A stretch of 49,689 nt of DNA, taken from positions 1-49,689 of the forward strand of contig JAHBST010000007.1 in assembly GCA_019638975.1 (NCBI GenBank), given 5' to 3'. This document shows, in pieces, positions 9,857-20,077 of the stretch; positions within the stretch are counted from its first letter, which is position 1, and each line of letters starts with the position of its first letter. The notes beneath the pieces were generated by a model that saw only the letters and a program-made list of their open reading frames with translations, was not told where the DNA came from and did no database searches. The translations under genes were made by a program, and so were the position numbers. Source of the DNA: Cryobacterium sp. (GTDB lineage: Bacteria > Actinomycetota > Actinomycetes > Actinomycetales > Microbacteriaceae).

Positions 9857-11476
9857 TCAGCCGTGTCGGCGGTCGGCGCCCCGAAGAGCGGCCAGGAGCG
9901 TCGCGAGCCCGCTCGACGGTTCGGTGAGATTGAGCGTGAGCACCGGCCTGCCGTGATCGGCGAGAACCGACGCGTCGCCTTGCGCTTGCGCGTGGATCAA
10001 CTGACCGAATGTGAATGGGCGATCGGGAATCGCAAGGTCCTCTGGCTCGTCGGACGTGATTTGCAGAAAAACGCCGGTCGCGGGTCCGCCCTTGTGAAAT
10101 TGTCCCGTCGAGTGGAGGAATCGCGGACCCCAGCCGAATGTCACTGGGCGATCGAGCCGGGCGGCGACGAGGTCGCGGAGATTCGAGGCATCTCGAAGGT
10201 GAACTCGATCGAGGTAGGCCTGGATGCTCACGTAACCGTCGTCGGGGACCTGAGCGAGGAGAGCGACGAGAGCCGAGTCGAGAGTTCCCCCTGCCGCGAG
10301 AGCTGGTTCCGTCGTTCGCACCTCGATTCCGGACTCGACGAAATCGGCGGGTGCCGGCTTCGGCCGAGCGTCGAGCAAGCCGCGCGTCGCTTCTTTGGCG
10401 GATTCGACATCCGGCTGATTGAACGGATCGATTCCGAGCAATCGCCCGGCAATGGCCACAGCCGTTTCCCAGACCAGAATCTGTGCTCCGAGCGTGCCGC
10501 TGATCTCGATTTCTCCCGGCTCGACTTCCTCGGTCGCTCGCGCGCTTTCGACGAGTCGGACGATCTGGAGGTCTGGCAGGCTCTCGCTCAATTCAGGGGA
10601 TGCGGTGTCGAGCACGACGGGGAGCAATCCCTTCCCTTGCTTGCCCGTGGACTCCGCGATCAATTGCTCTGCCCAATCCGCGAAGCCGAGAATGTAGGTT
10701 CCGTCAGAGACGATTCCGAGTTTGTCCTTCAAAGGTCTCGTGCCGGCGATTGCCGCGCCGAGAATAAGCGCGGGGTTGTCCGTCTGGTCGACCGAGATTC
10801 GGCCAGCGACCGATGATGCTTCGTCGAGCAGCGATTCGATATCGACTCCGGCCAGTCCAGCCGGTACGAGGCCGAACGCCGTGAGCGCCGAATAGCGTCC
10901 GCCGACGTTGGGATCCGCATTGAACACGCGGTAGCCGTCGGCACGCGCTGATGTGTCCAGCGGCGATCCGGGATCGGTCACGACGACGATGCGATCGATG
11001 GGATCGATCCCGGCATCCCGAAACGCTTTCTCATATACGCGCTTGTGACTGTCGGTCTCGACTGTCGAGCCTGATTTCGACGAAATCACGACCGCCGTCG
11101 AGTCGAGCCTGTCGCGAAGCGCGGAGCTGATTTGCCCCGGTGACGTCGTGTCCAGAATCGTCAAATCGACACCGGCCGTACGCGTGATGACTTCGGGAGC
11201 CAGTGAGGATCCACCCATTCCACCAAGAACGAAGTGCTTCACTCCGTCACCGCGCAATTTGTCGCGCAGCGCGAGGATGTCGGGAATCAATGATTCCGAC
11301 AGGGCGACGGCCTCGGTCCAACCCAGCCTTTTCGCGGCTTCGGGTTCCGCTTCAGGGCCCCACAAACTCGAATCCTGACCGGCAATGCGCGATGCGACGA
11401 GGTCCGCCACCAATTGGGGCACGACTCGTTTCACGGCATCGAGCGCCGGTCCGCTGACGGTGATGTCAAAGCTCAC
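9857..11476 (-). CDS. pgi: Glucose-6-phosphate isomerase
   Basis: Interconverts glucose 6-phosphate and fructose 6-phosphate, linking this pentose phosphate operon with glycolysis. The 539-aa protein has two SIS-type sugar-isomerase domains. [11 protein letters not shown] near residues 85-95 and SKSGSTVET near residues 132-140 are the phosphate-binding blocks. The C-terminal domain with [10 protein letters not shown] carries the usual His. It is the actinobacterial form normally found next to tal. The start overlaps tal by 4 bases (ATGA) and the end is 4 bases from zwf. Confidence 0.95.
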   Translation of the reverse strand: MSFDITVSGPALDAVKRVVPQLVADLVASRIAGQDSSLWGPEAEPEAAKRLGWTEAVALSESLIPDILALRDKLRGDGVKHFVLGGMGGSSLAPEVITRTAGVDLTILDTTSPGQISSALRDRLDSTAVVISSKSGSTVETDSHKRVYEKAFRDAGIDPIDRIVVVTDPGSPLDTSARADGYRVFNADPNVGGRYSALTAFGLVPAGLAGVDIESLLDEASSVAGRISVDQTDNPALILGAAIAGTRPLKDKLGIVSDGTYILGFADWAEQLIAESTGKQGKGLLPVVLDTASPELSESLPDLQIVRLVESARATEEVEPGEIEISGTLGAQILVWETAVAIAGRLLGIDPFNQPDVESAKEATRGLLDARPKPAPADFVESGIEVRTTEPALAAGGTLDSALVALLAQVPDDGYVSIQAYLDRVHLRDASNLRDLVAARLDRPVTFGWGPRFLHSTGQFHKGGPATGVFLQITSDEPEDLAIPDRPFTFGQLIHAQAQGDASVLADHGRPVLTLNLTEPSSGLATLLAALRGADRRHG

Positions 11477-12603
11477 GACTTGGCCTTGCTCCGTGCTGCG
11501 TCAAGGGCCGCAGATACCGTGTCGAGCAATTCGTTCCAGGAAACCGTGAACTTGTCGACGCCCTCCTTTTCGAGCAAGGCCGTCACATCGTCGTACGAAA
11601 TACCGAGGCTCGCGAGCTCATCGAGTATGTCGTTGGACTCGGCATACGTTCCGGTCACGGTGTCGCCGCGAATCTCGCCGTGGTCGAACGTCGCTTCCAT
11701 GGTCTTTTCCGGCATCGTGTTGACAACATCGGGAGCAACGAGTTCCTCGACATACAACGTGTCCTTGAACGCGGGATCCTTGACTCCCGTCGAGGCCCAG
11801 AGCGGGCGCTGGACATTGGCTCCCGCCGCGACGAGTCCTTTCGCGCGTTCACTCGAAAACGCCTGCTCGAACACCTGGTAGGCGAGACGCGCATTCGCGA
11901 TCCCGGCTTTGCCCTTGAGCGCGAGAGCTTCGGGAGTTCCGATCGCATCGAGCCTCTTATCCACTTCCGTATCGACTCGCGATACGAAGAACGACGCGAC
12001 CGAGCGAATGGAGGAAATGTCGATGCCCGCGTCTTTCGCACGCTCGATCCCCGCCAGATAGGCGTTGATGACCTCTCGATGGCGTTCGAGGCTGAAAATG
12101 AGGGTCACATTCACGCTGATGCCTTGCGACGTCAATTCGGTGATCGCGCCAAGACCTTCAACGGTCGCGGGCACCTTGATCATGACGTTCGGTCGGTCGA
12201 CGGTGTCCCACAGCATCCGGCCCTGCGCTATGGTGCCTGCAGTGTCGTGGGCGAGAGCGGGTTCCACTTCAATGGATACGCGCCCATCCTGTCCGTGTGT
12301 CGCCTCGAACAGCGGCCGAAAAATGTCGCATCCCTGAGCGACATCGTGAGTCGTGATGTCGACGACGGAGTCGCTGACGCTCGCGCCTCTTGCGGCAAGC
12401 GCGGCAACCTGATCGTCATAGTCATCGCCCTTCGCGAGGGCGTTGGCGAAAATGGTGGGATTCGTCGTCACGCCGACGACGTGCCGGTCCGCGATGAGCT
12501 TCTTGAGTCCGCCGGATACGATCCGCTCGCGTGAGAGATCGTCGAGCCACACGCTCACTCCCGCTGCAGAAAGCTCCGCGAGTGGGCTGGTGTTGTCAGT
12601 CAT
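11473..12603 (-). CDS. tal: Transaldolase
   Basis: Transfers the dihydroxyacetone unit between sugar phosphates in the non-oxidative pentose phosphate branch. The protein is 376 aa, the long actinobacterial type. The Schiff-base lysine is Lys143 in [11 protein letters not shown], and GVTTNPTIF near residues 43-51 is the N-terminal signature. GGAAGGAAG stands about 8 bases before the ATG in the 21-base gap from tkt. It overlaps pgi by 4 bases. Confidence 0.96.
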   Translation of the reverse strand: MTDNTSPLAELSAAGVSVWLDDLSRERIVSGGLKKLIADRHVVGVTTNPTIFANALAKGDDYDDQVAALAARGASVSDSVVDITTHDVAQGCDIFRPLFEATHGQDGRVSIEVEPALAHDTAGTIAQGRMLWDTVDRPNVMIKVPATVEGLGAITELTSQGISVNVTLIFSLERHREVINAYLAGIERAKDAGIDISSIRSVASFFVSRVDTEVDKRLDAIGTPEALALKGKAGIANARLAYQVFEQAFSSERAKGLVAAGANVQRPLWASTGVKDPAFKDTLYVEELVAPDVVNTMPEKTMEATFDHGEIRGDTVTGTYAESNDILDELASLGISYDDVTALLEKEGVDKFTVSWNELLDTVSAALDAARSKAKS

Positions 12604-12624
12604 TTGCTTTCTTCCTTCCGAAAA

Positions 12625-14721
12625 CTACGCCTGGGCGGCGAGGGAATCCTTGGCGGCCTCGACGAGGTGCGCTGTCGTGAGGCCAAATTCTCGATAGAGC
12701 GTCTCGTAGTCGGCGGATGCGCCGTAGTGCTCGATCGAGACGCTGCGGCCCCTGTCGCCGACGATTCCGCGCCAACCGAGCGCGATCCCCGCCTCCATGG
12801 ACGCCCGCGCGGTGATCGCCGAAGGGAGCACCGACTCGCGATACGCGTCATCCTGCTCGAAAAACCACTCGAGACAAGGAGCAGACACGACTCGAGCGTT
12901 GATTCCGTCCGCCGCGAGAGTGGTGCGAGCCTCGAGCGCGAATTGCACTTCGGACCCGGTCGCAATGAGGATGACGTCGGGCGAACCTCCGGGGGCTTCG
13001 GCGAGTACGTAAGCGCCCTTCGACGTGTTGGACGCCGAAGCGAGCGTCTCGCCGGAGGCGTCGCCGGGTCCTCGTTCGAAGACGGGAAGGTTTTGCCTGC
13101 TCAAGGCGATTCCTGCCGGTCCCGTGCGTCGGCGCAACATCTCGAGCCATGCAAAAGCGGTCTCGTTGGCGTCTGCCGGGCGCACGACGTCGAGGCCCGG
13201 AATCGCGCGCAGCGAAGTGAGTTGCTCGATCGGCTGGTGCGTCGGACCGTCGCCCCCCAACGCGACGGAGTCGTGCGTCCAGACGAAGATCGACGGCACC
13301 TTCATGAGCGCCGCGAGACGCACGGCCGGGCGCATGTAATCGCTGAAGATGAGGAACGTTCCACCAAACGCGCGCGTCGGACCGTGTAAGACGATGCCGT
13401 TGATGATCGCCGCCATGGCGTGTTCGCGAATGCCGAAATGCAGCACCCGGCCATCCGGATCTCCAGCCCACTCGTGGGTGGAGTGCTCGGTCGGCACGAA
13501 GGATTTCGCCGAATCGATCGTGGTGTTGTTGGATTCCGCAAGGTCGGCGGACCCTCCCCACAGTTCGGGCATGACCGCGGCCAGAGCGTTGATCACCTTC
13601 CCCGATGCCACTCGGGTGGAGACATCCTTGCCCGCTTCGAAGGACGGCAGGGCGTCTTCCAGGTGTTCGGGCGTCGCGCCAGTCTCCAGGCGCGCGAGCA
13701 GTTTCTGACGATCGGGATTCGCGGCCGCCCAGGCATCGAATGACGCCTGCCAGACTTTTCGAGCTGCTGCACCGCGTTCGACCGCTTTCCGAGTGTGCGC
13801 GAGGACTTCGGGTTCGACTGCGAAATGCTCGTCCGGATCGAAGTTCAGCACCTTCTTGACGGCGGCGAGTTCGTCCGCACCAAGCGCGGAACCGTGGATC
13901 TTGCCCGAATCCTGCTTCGTGGGAGACGGCCAACCGATGATCGTACGGAGCACGATGAGCGAAGGGCGATCCGTCTCACTTTTCGCCGCCTCGATCGCGT
14001 CGGCAAGCGCCTGGATGTCTTCGACGTATTTGCCCGTCTTCTTCCAGTCGACGACCTGGACGTGCCAGTGGTACGCCTCGTAACGGGCAGGAACATCTTC
14101 CGTGAAGGCGATATCGGTATCGCCTTCGATGGAAATCTGGTTGTCGTCGTAAATGACGATGAGATTGCCGAGTTTCTGGTGTCCCGCGAGGGAGGAAGCC
14201 TCGCTCGAGACGCCTTCTTCAAGGTCGCCGTCGCTCGCGATAACGTACACGAAGTGGTCGAACGGACTCGTGCCGGCGGGCGCATTCGGGTCGAAGAGGC
14301 CGCGCTCGAAACGGGAAGCGTAGGCGAATCCCACCGAAGAGGAGATCCCCTGACCGAGCGGCCCGGTCGTGATCTCGATGCCATCGGTGTGGCCGTATTC
14401 GGGGTGCCCCGGGGTTTTCGACCCCCACGTGCGCAATGCCTTGAGGTCGTCGAGCTCGAGCCCATAACCGCCGAAATACAATTGCACGTATTGCGTGAGG
14501 GACGTGTGCCCGGGGGAGAGGATGAATCGGTCCCGACCGAGCCAGCTGCTGTCACTCGGGTCACGCCGCATGATCTTCTGGAACAGTAGATACGCTGCGG
14601 GGGCGAGGCTCATTGCCGTGCCCGGATGCCCGTTCCCGACTTTCTCGACGGCATCCGCGGCGAGAATCCTGGCGGTATCCACAGCCCTATCGTCGATGGG
14701 TTTCCAGTCAAGTTGTGCCAT
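12625..14721 (-). CDS. tkt: Transketolase
   Basis: Thiamine-diphosphate enzyme that moves two-carbon units between sugar phosphates. The predicted protein is 698 aa. The N-terminal AVEKVGNGHPGTAMS block binds substrate. GDGDLEEGVSSEA with the following Asn is the metal/ThDP motif near residues 157-190. The C-terminal LGGDGPTHQPIEQL lies in the pyrimidine-binding domain. The frame is open 27 codons upstream, but the ATG at 14721 is preferred because AGGAAAGG stands upstream and MAQLDW is the family-like start. First gene of the six-gene pentose phosphate operon, divergent from ctaB. Confidence 0.96.
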   Translation of the reverse strand: MAQLDWKPIDDRAVDTARILAADAVEKVGNGHPGTAMSLAPAAYLLFQKIMRRDPSDSSWLGRDRFILSPGHTSLTQYVQLYFGGYGLELDDLKALRTWGSKTPGHPEYGHTDGIEITTGPLGQGISSSVGFAYASRFERGLFDPNAPAGTSPFDHFVYVIASDGDLEEGVSSEASSLAGHQKLGNLIVIYDDNQISIEGDTDIAFTEDVPARYEAYHWHVQVVDWKKTGKYVEDIQALADAIEAAKSETDRPSLIVLRTIIGWPSPTKQDSGKIHGSALGADELAAVKKVLNFDPDEHFAVEPEVLAHTRKAVERGAAARKVWQASFDAWAAANPDRQKLLARLETGATPEHLEDALPSFEAGKDVSTRVASGKVINALAAVMPELWGGSADLAESNNTTIDSAKSFVPTEHSTHEWAGDPDGRVLHFGIREHAMAAIINGIVLHGPTRAFGGTFLIFSDYMRPAVRLAALMKVPSIFVWTHDSVALGGDGPTHQPIEQLTSLRAIPGLDVVRPADANETAFAWLEMLRRRTGPAGIALSRQNLPVFERGPGDASGETLASASNTSKGAYVLAEAPGGSPDVILIATGSEVQFALEARTTLAADGINARVVSAPCLEWFFEQDDAYRESVLPSAITARASMEAGIALGWRGIVGDRGRSVSIEHYGASADYETLYREFGLTTAHLVEAAKDSLAAQA

Positions 14722-14841
14722 GGCGAATGGATGACCTTTCCTACCGTTTGCGCGACAGAGTTGGGTCGCTGAGCGTGTATGGACTGCCCACCAAGACGTC
14801 ATCGGCTTAGCCGGGGTTGCGTCCGGCTGGCAAGCAATTCA

Positions 14842-14847
14842 AGTATA
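14842..14847 (-). promoter_or_regulatory. Candidate -10 element for the tkt operon
   Basis: On the minus strand this is TATACT, near-consensus, 120 bases before the tkt ATG within the 215-base divergent gap to ctaB. It would give a leader of roughly 115 nt. No clear -35 is visible. The leader has short GC-rich pairings but nothing I recognise as a riboswitch. Confidence 0.45.
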
Positions 14848-14891
14848 GGCAACCTGTCTGAGCGCGGTTGGGAGGGAACGAGGCCTCGGCT

Positions 14892-14897
14892 TAGACT
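14892..14897 (+). promoter_or_regulatory. Candidate -10 element for ctaB
   Basis: TAGACT lies 39 bases before the ctaB ATG. The same hexamer precedes sodA, treS and the ABC-F gene. A GAGGAG ribosome binding site follows at about 14928-14933, so this is a leadered transcript. Confidence 0.45.
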
Positions 14898-14936
14898 CAA
14901 GGGGCTGAAACTTTCCTGAAGCCGGTTTGAGGAGCG

Positions 14937-15851
14937 ATGAACACGGTTGTAGAGGCTCGATCGAATGCCGGCACCGTGATTCGGAAGTCGCGCGCGTACC
15001 TCCAGCTCACCAAACCGCGCATTATCGAGCTCTTGCTCATTACGACGATTCCCGTCATGTTTCTGGCTCAGGGTGGCATTCCCAATGCGTGGCTCGTGCT
15101 CGCAACGCTCGTCGGCGGAGCATTGAGTGCGGGTTCGGCCGGCGCGTTCAATTGCTATATCGATCGGGATATCGACCGGCTCATGAAGCGTACGCGCGCG
15201 CGTCCGCTCGTGACGGGTGAATTGAGCGATCGTGAGGCGCTCATCTTCGCCTGGACGCTTGCCGTCGTATCCACTTTATGGCTCGGGCTTCTCGTGAACT
15301 GGCTCGCCGCCGGACTCGCGGTCGCAGGGCACGTGTTCTACGTCGTCGTGTACTCGCTGTGGCTCAAGCGCCGCACTTCGCAAAACATCATTTGGGGCGG
15401 CGCCGCCGGTTGCGTGCCCGTGCTCGTGGGCTGGGCGGCTGTCACGGGTACGCTCGACTGGGCTCCGGTCATCCTCTTCGGAGTGGTCTTCCTGTGGACG
15501 CCGCCGCACTATTGGCCGCTCTCCATGCGGTTCCGGGAGGACTATCAGACCGCGAATGTCCCGATGCTCGCCGTCGTGCGCGGAAGGACCCAGGTCGGAT
15601 TGCAAGTCATCCTGTATGCGTGGGCCACTGTCGCGTGTTCCCTGCTGCTCGTTCCCGTCGCGCACATGGGTCTGCTGTACACGGGTGTCGCCATCGCCAC
15701 AGGAGGCTGGTTCATCGTGGAGGCGCATCGCCTCTATTCGAAGGTCATCCGGCACGTGGAAGGCTCGCCCATGCGCGTCTTCCACGCATCGATCACTTAT
15801 TTGACGTTGCTTTTCCTCGCGGTCGGGATCGATCCGCTCCTGCCGTTCTGA
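14937..15851 (+). CDS. ctaB: Protoheme IX farnesyltransferase (heme O synthase)
   Basis: Adds a farnesyl group to protoheme IX to make heme O, the precursor of heme A for cytochrome aa3 oxidase. It is a 304-aa UbiA-superfamily membrane protein with about eight or nine hydrophobic segments. The first prenyl-diphosphate motif [15 protein letters not shown] starts near residue 72 and is followed by RARPL; a second loop motif lies at RFREDYQ. GAGGAG precedes the ATG. The 3' end overlaps the convergent ctaA by 55 bases, so the last 18 codons of both genes share DNA. Confidence 0.96.
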   Translation: MNTVVEARSNAGTVIRKSRAYLQLTKPRIIELLLITTIPVMFLAQGGIPNAWLVLATLVGGALSAGSAGAFNCYIDRDIDRLMKRTRARPLVTGELSDREALIFAWTLAVVSTLWLGLLVNWLAAGLAVAGHVFYVVVYSLWLKRRTSQNIIWGGAAGCVPVLVGWAAVTGTLDWAPVILFGVVFLWTPPHYWPLSMRFREDYQTANVPMLAVVRGRTQVGLQVILYAWATVACSLLLVPVAHMGLLYTGVAIATGGWFIVEAHRLYSKVIRHVEGSPMRVFHASITYLTLLFLAVGIDPLLPF

Positions 15852-16804
15852 ATCGAAACCTGGTTCCTGCGATTCCCGACCGACATTGGTCGAACTGTCG
15901 AGAGCACGAGGGCCGTCATCGCGGCGAGCAGGACGCACGCGACCACCATGTGAACGCCGACGGCCAGCGGTGGGAGGCCGTTGCGGGATTGGTAGAGGCC
16001 GATCCCAATCTGCAGGAACTCAATTCCCAGCAACCACAGCGCAAAACTTCGTGTCGACGCAAAATTCTTTCGCCACGCGATGATCACGATCATCACGGTC
16101 ACACCGAACACGGCATAGGCGGGCCAGGCGTGAAAGTGCTCCATGAGCGCGGTGGGAAGTCCATTTCGAGGAGTGCCGATGTCTCCGGCGTGCGGGCCGG
16201 AACCCGTCGTCAGGATGCCGAGCACGACCGTGATCACCGCCATCGCGGCAGCCGCCCACACGAGTGCGCGCAGCCAGAGGGGCGACGTCTCAATTCGTTC
16301 CGCCGGCAGATAGACGAACCAGACGAGCGTCGTCGCGAGCACGACCATCGTCGCGGAGATCACGAAGTGCAGGCCCACGATGTACGACTCGAGATCGGAC
16401 AATACCGTGATCCCGCCGATGCCGGCCTGGACGAGCACGAGAACACCGAGCGAGAAACTCAGCCAGAAGAGTTCCGGCCGCGATTTTCGCAATCGGACGA
16501 GAAGGAGAAATGTGATGAGGGCGACAATTGCGACGACTCCGCTCATCATGCGATTCGAAAATTCCACGAGAGCGTGAAAGCCGAGCTCCGGCGTCGGAAT
16601 GAGCGATCCTGGCGTGCATTGCGGCCAGGTCGGACATCCGAGCCCCGACGCGGTGAGACGCACGGATCCGCCGGTTCCGACGATGATGATCTCGGTAGCC
16701 AGGGAAGCCCACGCGAACCCTCGCGCTCGCCGAGTCAGTTCCCGCGGGGTAAGCCATTCGAGAAAGCGTTGGATCCCGCTCGGAACTCGCGTCTCACTGC
16801 TCAC
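15797..16804 (-). CDS. ctaA: Heme A synthase, COX15/CtaA family
   Basis: Oxidises the heme O methyl group to a formyl group, giving heme A. The 335-aa protein has eight predicted membrane helices. The extracellular-loop Cys pair is Cys57 and Cys63 in GCPTWPQC, and a conserved Glu (residue 81, HALVEFSNR) follows, both features known to matter in Bacillus CtaA. Heme-ligand His residues sit in later helices ([27 protein letters not shown]). The GTG at 16804 is used because GGGAG lies about 9 bases upstream. The hydrophilic C-tail lies over the end of ctaB. Confidence 0.95.
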   Translation of the reverse strand: MSSETRVPSGIQRFLEWLTPRELTRRARGFAWASLATEIIIVGTGGSVRLTASGLGCPTWPQCTPGSLIPTPELGFHALVEFSNRMMSGVVAIVALITFLLLVRLRKSRPELFWLSFSLGVLVLVQAGIGGITVLSDLESYIVGLHFVISATMVVLATTLVWFVYLPAERIETSPLWLRALVWAAAAMAVITVVLGILTTGSGPHAGDIGTPRNGLPTALMEHFHAWPAYAVFGVTVMIVIIAWRKNFASTRSFALWLLGIEFLQIGIGLYQSRNGLPPLAVGVHMVVACVLLAAMTALVLSTVRPMSVGNRRNQVSIQNGRSGSIPTARKSNVK

Positions 16805-17111
16805 CGTTACGCACTCCCACCCTCGAGAATCGCCCGTGCGCGCGGCGTCGCCCTAGCATTCCCGCCGCAGGTCTGTAGAATCGAATCATCAAGGGCGAGT
16901 GGCCGGAGGATCTTCCCGCGCACGTGTGCCCGGCAAGGATGCCGGAGTCTTCGCCCAGTCTAAGCAAGCGAATGCGGACTCGTGAACAGCGACGTTCGCG
17001 TTCGAAGCCATGGCAACATCGGATTTCCGCAAGGAATGACCGGACGTCGTCGCGGGTTGGACAGCACGGAGCAAGAACAAGCGGAACGCTGTAGTGGCAG
17101 AGAGGTGGAAC
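16805..17111. other. 307-base gene-free gap between ctaA and sufB
   Basis: No convincing gene. It holds a TAGAAT hexamer at 16876-16881 on the plus strand, a perfect 6-bp hairpin CCGGCA-AGGA-TGCCGG at 16930-16945, and the sufB ribosome binding site at its right end. A TGTAGT at 17090-17095 could also act as a -10. In many actinobacteria the repressor gene sufR occupies this position; I see no trace of it. A minus-strand open frame of about 80 codons (to 17131) resembles no protein I know and is treated as chance. Confidence 0.5.
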
Positions 17112-18530
17112 ATGTCAGACGTACTGATCAACCGACCTGAACTCGAAAACCTGGGCGTTTACGAATTCGGCTGGTCCGATTCGGATGTCGCGGGAGCCAG
17201 TGCGCGCCGGGGGATCAACGCGGAGGTCGTCGCCGACATTTCCCGGCTCAAGAACGAGCCCGAGTGGATGCTCAAGAACAGGCTCAAAGGCCTCAGCATG
17301 TTTCTCAAGAAGCCCATGCCGTCGTGGGGTGCCGACCTCTCGGGCATCGATTTCGACAACATCAAATACTTCGTGCGTTCGACCGAAAAGCAAGCGCAAA
17401 CCTGGGAAGACCTCCCGGATGAGATCAAGGAGACCTACGAGCGAATCGGAATCCCTGAAGCGGAGCGGTCACGCCTTGTCGCGGGAGTTACGGCCCAATA
17501 CGAATCCGAAGTCGTCTACCACCAGATTCGCGAGGATCTCACGGCGCAAGGCGTGATTTTCACCGATACCGATACCGCACTCCGCGAGCATCCCGAATTC
17601 TTCGAAGAGTACTTCGGCACGATCATTCCGGCCGGCGACAACAAGTTTGCGGCGCTCAACACCGCGGCGTGGTCAGGCGGATCGTTCGTCTACGTCCCAC
17701 CCGGCGTCCACGTCGAAATTCCGCTTCAGGCATATTTCCGAATCAACACGGAGAACATGGGCCAGTTCGAGCGGACGCTCATCATTGCCGACGAAGGCAG
17801 CTACGTGCACTACATCGAGGGATGCACGGCGCCCATTTACACGACGGATTCGCTTCATTCCGCCGTCGTCGAAATTGTGGTCAAGAAGAACGCCCGCGTC
17901 CGGTACACGACCATCCAGAATTGGTCCAATAACGTTTACAACCTCGTGACGAAGCGCGCGATCGCCCACGAAGGCGCGACGATGGAGTGGGTCGATGGAA
18001 ACATCGGATCCAAGGTGACCATGAAGTACCCCTCGATTTATCTGGTCGGCGAGCATGCAAAGGGCGAAACGCTGTCGGTCGCGTTCGCCGGCCCCGGGCA
18101 GCATCAGGATGCCGGGGCGAAGATGATCCACATGGCGCCGCACACGCAATCTTCGATCGTGTCGAAGTCCATTGCACGCGGGGGAGGGCGATCCGGATAC
18201 CGCGGAGAGGTGCGAGTTGCCGAAGGCGCCCACCACTCGTCGAACTCCGTGATGTGCGACGCGCTTCTCGTCGACACGATCTCGCGATCCGACACCTACC
18301 CGACGGTGGACATTCGGGAAGACGACGTGCAAATGGCCCACGAAGCGACCGTGTCGCGCGTGAGCGCCGAGCAATTGTTCTATCTCATGTCGCGCGGAAT
18401 GACCGAGGTCGAAGCGATGGCCATGATCGTTCGCGGCTTCATCGAGCCGATCGCGCGCGAACTCCCCATGGAATACGCCATGGAACTCAACAAGCTCATC
18501 GAAATGAGCATGGAAGGATCCGTCGGCTGA
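17112..18530 (+). CDS. sufB: Fe-S cluster assembly protein SufB
   Basis: Scaffold subunit of the SufBCD complex that builds Fe-S clusters in the cytoplasm. The protein is 472 aa, standard for SufB, with the long right-handed beta-helix core. Conserved points include [10 protein letters not shown] near residues 196-205, EGCTAP with Cys238, and [10 protein letters not shown] with Cys382, which lies where E. coli SufB has its essential cluster-assembly Cys. An ATG at 17112 preceded by GAGAGG is preferred over a GTG six codons earlier. It opens a five-gene operon with sufD starting two bases after its stop. Confidence 0.96.
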   Translation: MSDVLINRPELENLGVYEFGWSDSDVAGASARRGINAEVVADISRLKNEPEWMLKNRLKGLSMFLKKPMPSWGADLSGIDFDNIKYFVRSTEKQAQTWEDLPDEIKETYERIGIPEAERSRLVAGVTAQYESEVVYHQIREDLTAQGVIFTDTDTALREHPEFFEEYFGTIIPAGDNKFAALNTAAWSGGSFVYVPPGVHVEIPLQAYFRINTENMGQFERTLIIADEGSYVHYIEGCTAPIYTTDSLHSAVVEIVVKKNARVRYTTIQNWSNNVYNLVTKRAIAHEGATMEWVDGNIGSKVTMKYPSIYLVGEHAKGETLSVAFAGPGQHQDAGAKMIHMAPHTQSSIVSKSIARGGGRSGYRGEVRVAEGAHHSSNSVMCDALLVDTISRSDTYPTVDIREDDVQMAHEATVSRVSAEQLFYLMSRGMTEVEAMAMIVRGFIEPIARELPMEYAMELNKLIEMSMEGSVG

Positions 18531-18532
18531 CA

Positions 18533-19735
18533 ATGCTCGACCATTCAAAACTTCCGTCGAAGCAACACAGCGACGGCGGCTGGGGGCTCGTCCCCATCCA
18601 AAGCCGCGCGGGCCGATTTTCGTCGTACGACGTTGCCGATTTCGAGCCGGTTACGGGATTCGAAGCGGAGTGGAAATACACTCCCGTCGCATCGCTCGGC
18701 GCGCTTCTCGACGTAAAACTGGATGGCGGCCGCTATGACTTCTCGATCGAGATCGACGGCGCGGAACGCTCGAACCTTTCGACAGCGTGGGTCGAGCGCA
18801 CGGATGCGCGAATCGGTTCCGTGAGCACTCCGGAGGAGCGCGCCTCCGCCAACGCATGGACCGGCTTCGGGGAAGCTCTCGTGGTCACTGTTTCCGGCGA
18901 CGAACTTGTTGAGGGAAGGGTGGTCCGCTCTGCCTTCGGCGCCCAACCGCGCGCAGCGCACACGATCATCGAGGCGAAGCCGAATAGCAAGGGCACCGTC
19001 ATCATCGACAATTCCGGCGACGCGCTCCTGGCCGAGAATTTGGAAATCTCCGTAGGAGACGGCGCACGGTTGACCGTCGTGAGCGTGCAGGACTGGGCGC
19101 ACGACGGCATCCATGTCGCGAATCATTTTGCGAAAATCGGTCGCGACGCCTTCCTCAAACACGTGATCGTATCCTTGAGCGGCTCGATCGTGAGGGTCAA
19201 TACGAACGCCCACCTCGTCGGCGAAGGCGGCGACGTGGAGCTCTTCGGAGTGTATTTCGCGGATGCCGGCCAGCATCTCGAACAGCAGGTGTACATCGAT
19301 CACGACGCCCCCCATACGAAATCGCGATCCAGTTATCGCGGAGCTCTGCAGGGCCAGGGCGCGCGCGCCGTGTGGATCGGTGATGTTCTCATCCGTCCGA
19401 GTGCGCCGGGAACCGACAGTTACGAGGAAAATCGCAACCTTCTGCTCACCGACGGCACGAGAGCGGATTCGGTTCCCAATCTTGAGATCGAGACCGGCGA
19501 CATTGCCGGTGCCGGCCACGCGAGCGCGAGCGGGCGCTTTGACGACGAGCAATTGTTCTACTTGCAGTCTCGCGGCGTGCCCGAGGACGAAGCGCGAAGA
19601 CTTGTCGTGCGCGGCTTCTTGTCCGCCATCATCCAGAAGATCGGAGTGCCGGCGGTCCAGGAACGCCTTGAGGCGGCCATTGAGACCGAACTTCGCTCAA
19701 GCATCGCGTTGAACCGTGACGAGCGCGCGTCGTGA
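18533..19735 (+). CDS. sufD: Fe-S cluster assembly protein SufD
   Basis: Partner of SufB and SufC in the scaffold complex, needed for iron acquisition in the E. coli system. The 400-aa product shares the SufBD beta-helix C-terminal core: GDVELFGVYFADAGQHLEQQ near residues 232-251, HTKSRSSYRGAL, and the terminal DDEQLFYLQSRGVPEDEARR that mirrors the end of SufB. The ATG two bases after the sufB stop is chosen because it gives the typical N-terminus; the frame is open upstream only as an artefact of the sufB sequence. The stop overlaps the ferredoxin start by 4 bases. Confidence 0.95.
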   Translation: MLDHSKLPSKQHSDGGWGLVPIQSRAGRFSSYDVADFEPVTGFEAEWKYTPVASLGALLDVKLDGGRYDFSIEIDGAERSNLSTAWVERTDARIGSVSTPEERASANAWTGFGEALVVTVSGDELVEGRVVRSAFGAQPRAAHTIIEAKPNSKGTVIIDNSGDALLAENLEISVGDGARLTVVSVQDWAHDGIHVANHFAKIGRDAFLKHVIVSLSGSIVRVNTNAHLVGEGGDVELFGVYFADAGQHLEQQVYIDHDAPHTKSRSSYRGALQGQGARAVWIGDVLIRPSAPGTDSYEENRNLLLTDGTRADSVPNLEIETGDIAGAGHASASGRFDDEQLFYLQSRGVPEDEARRLVVRGFLSAIIQKIGVPAVQERLEAAIETELRSSIALNRDERAS

Positions 19736-20073
19736 CGGCCGTCAGGATTTGCTCGGCCGACGAGATCGAACTCACATCCGCGGTGCGCGTCGTGATCGAT
19801 GATCAGCCCATTGCGCTCGTGAAGGATTCCGCGGGAGAGATCTTCGCTATCGGCGATACGTGCACGCACGGAGACATTTCGCTCTCCGAGGGCTTCGTCG
19901 AGGACGACGTCATCGAATGCTGGGCGCACGGTTCGCATTTTTCGCTGCGCACCGGCCAGGCGCTGACACTTCCGGCATACGAGCCGGTACCCGTGTTCGC
20001 CGTGACGATCATCGACGGCGACGTCTACATCGACCCCACCCCCCGATTCGACTATGAAAGAAAAGAAGCTTAG
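19732..20073 (+). CDS. Rieske-type [2Fe-2S] ferredoxin in the suf operon
   Basis: A 113-aa soluble Rieske ferredoxin, usually labelled non-heme iron oxygenase ferredoxin subunit. The two cluster-binding motifs are complete: CTHG near residues 44-47 and CWAHGSH near residues 64-70, supplying two Cys and two His. There is no oxygenase gene nearby. It starts with a GTG that overlaps the sufD stop (GTGA) and its end reaches to within 4 bases of sufC, so it is a full member of the suf operon. Its role there is inferred: electron donor or cluster carrier during assembly. No membrane anchor. Confidence 0.92.
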   Translation: MTAVRICSADEIELTSAVRVVIDDQPIALVKDSAGEIFAIGDTCTHGDISLSEGFVEDDVIECWAHGSHFSLRTGQALTLPAYEPVPVFAVTIIDGDVYIDPTPRFDYERKEA

Positions 20074-20077
20074 AACC

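Noticed and set aside
8398..9927. A 509-codon open frame on the plus strand over zwf
   Set aside because: It mirrors the zwf codons on the other strand; zwf has full motifs and operon overlaps, while this frame has none.
14722..14936. A riboswitch in the tkt leader (thiamine was considered, since transketolase uses thiamine diphosphate)
   Set aside because: No THI-box consensus is visible; only short GC-rich pairings. The region is explained by two divergent -10 elements.
16889..17131. An 80-codon minus-strand frame between ctaA and sufB, considered as a remnant of sufR
   Set aside because: It has no helix-turn-helix or cysteine motif, no ribosome binding site, and covers the sufB start.
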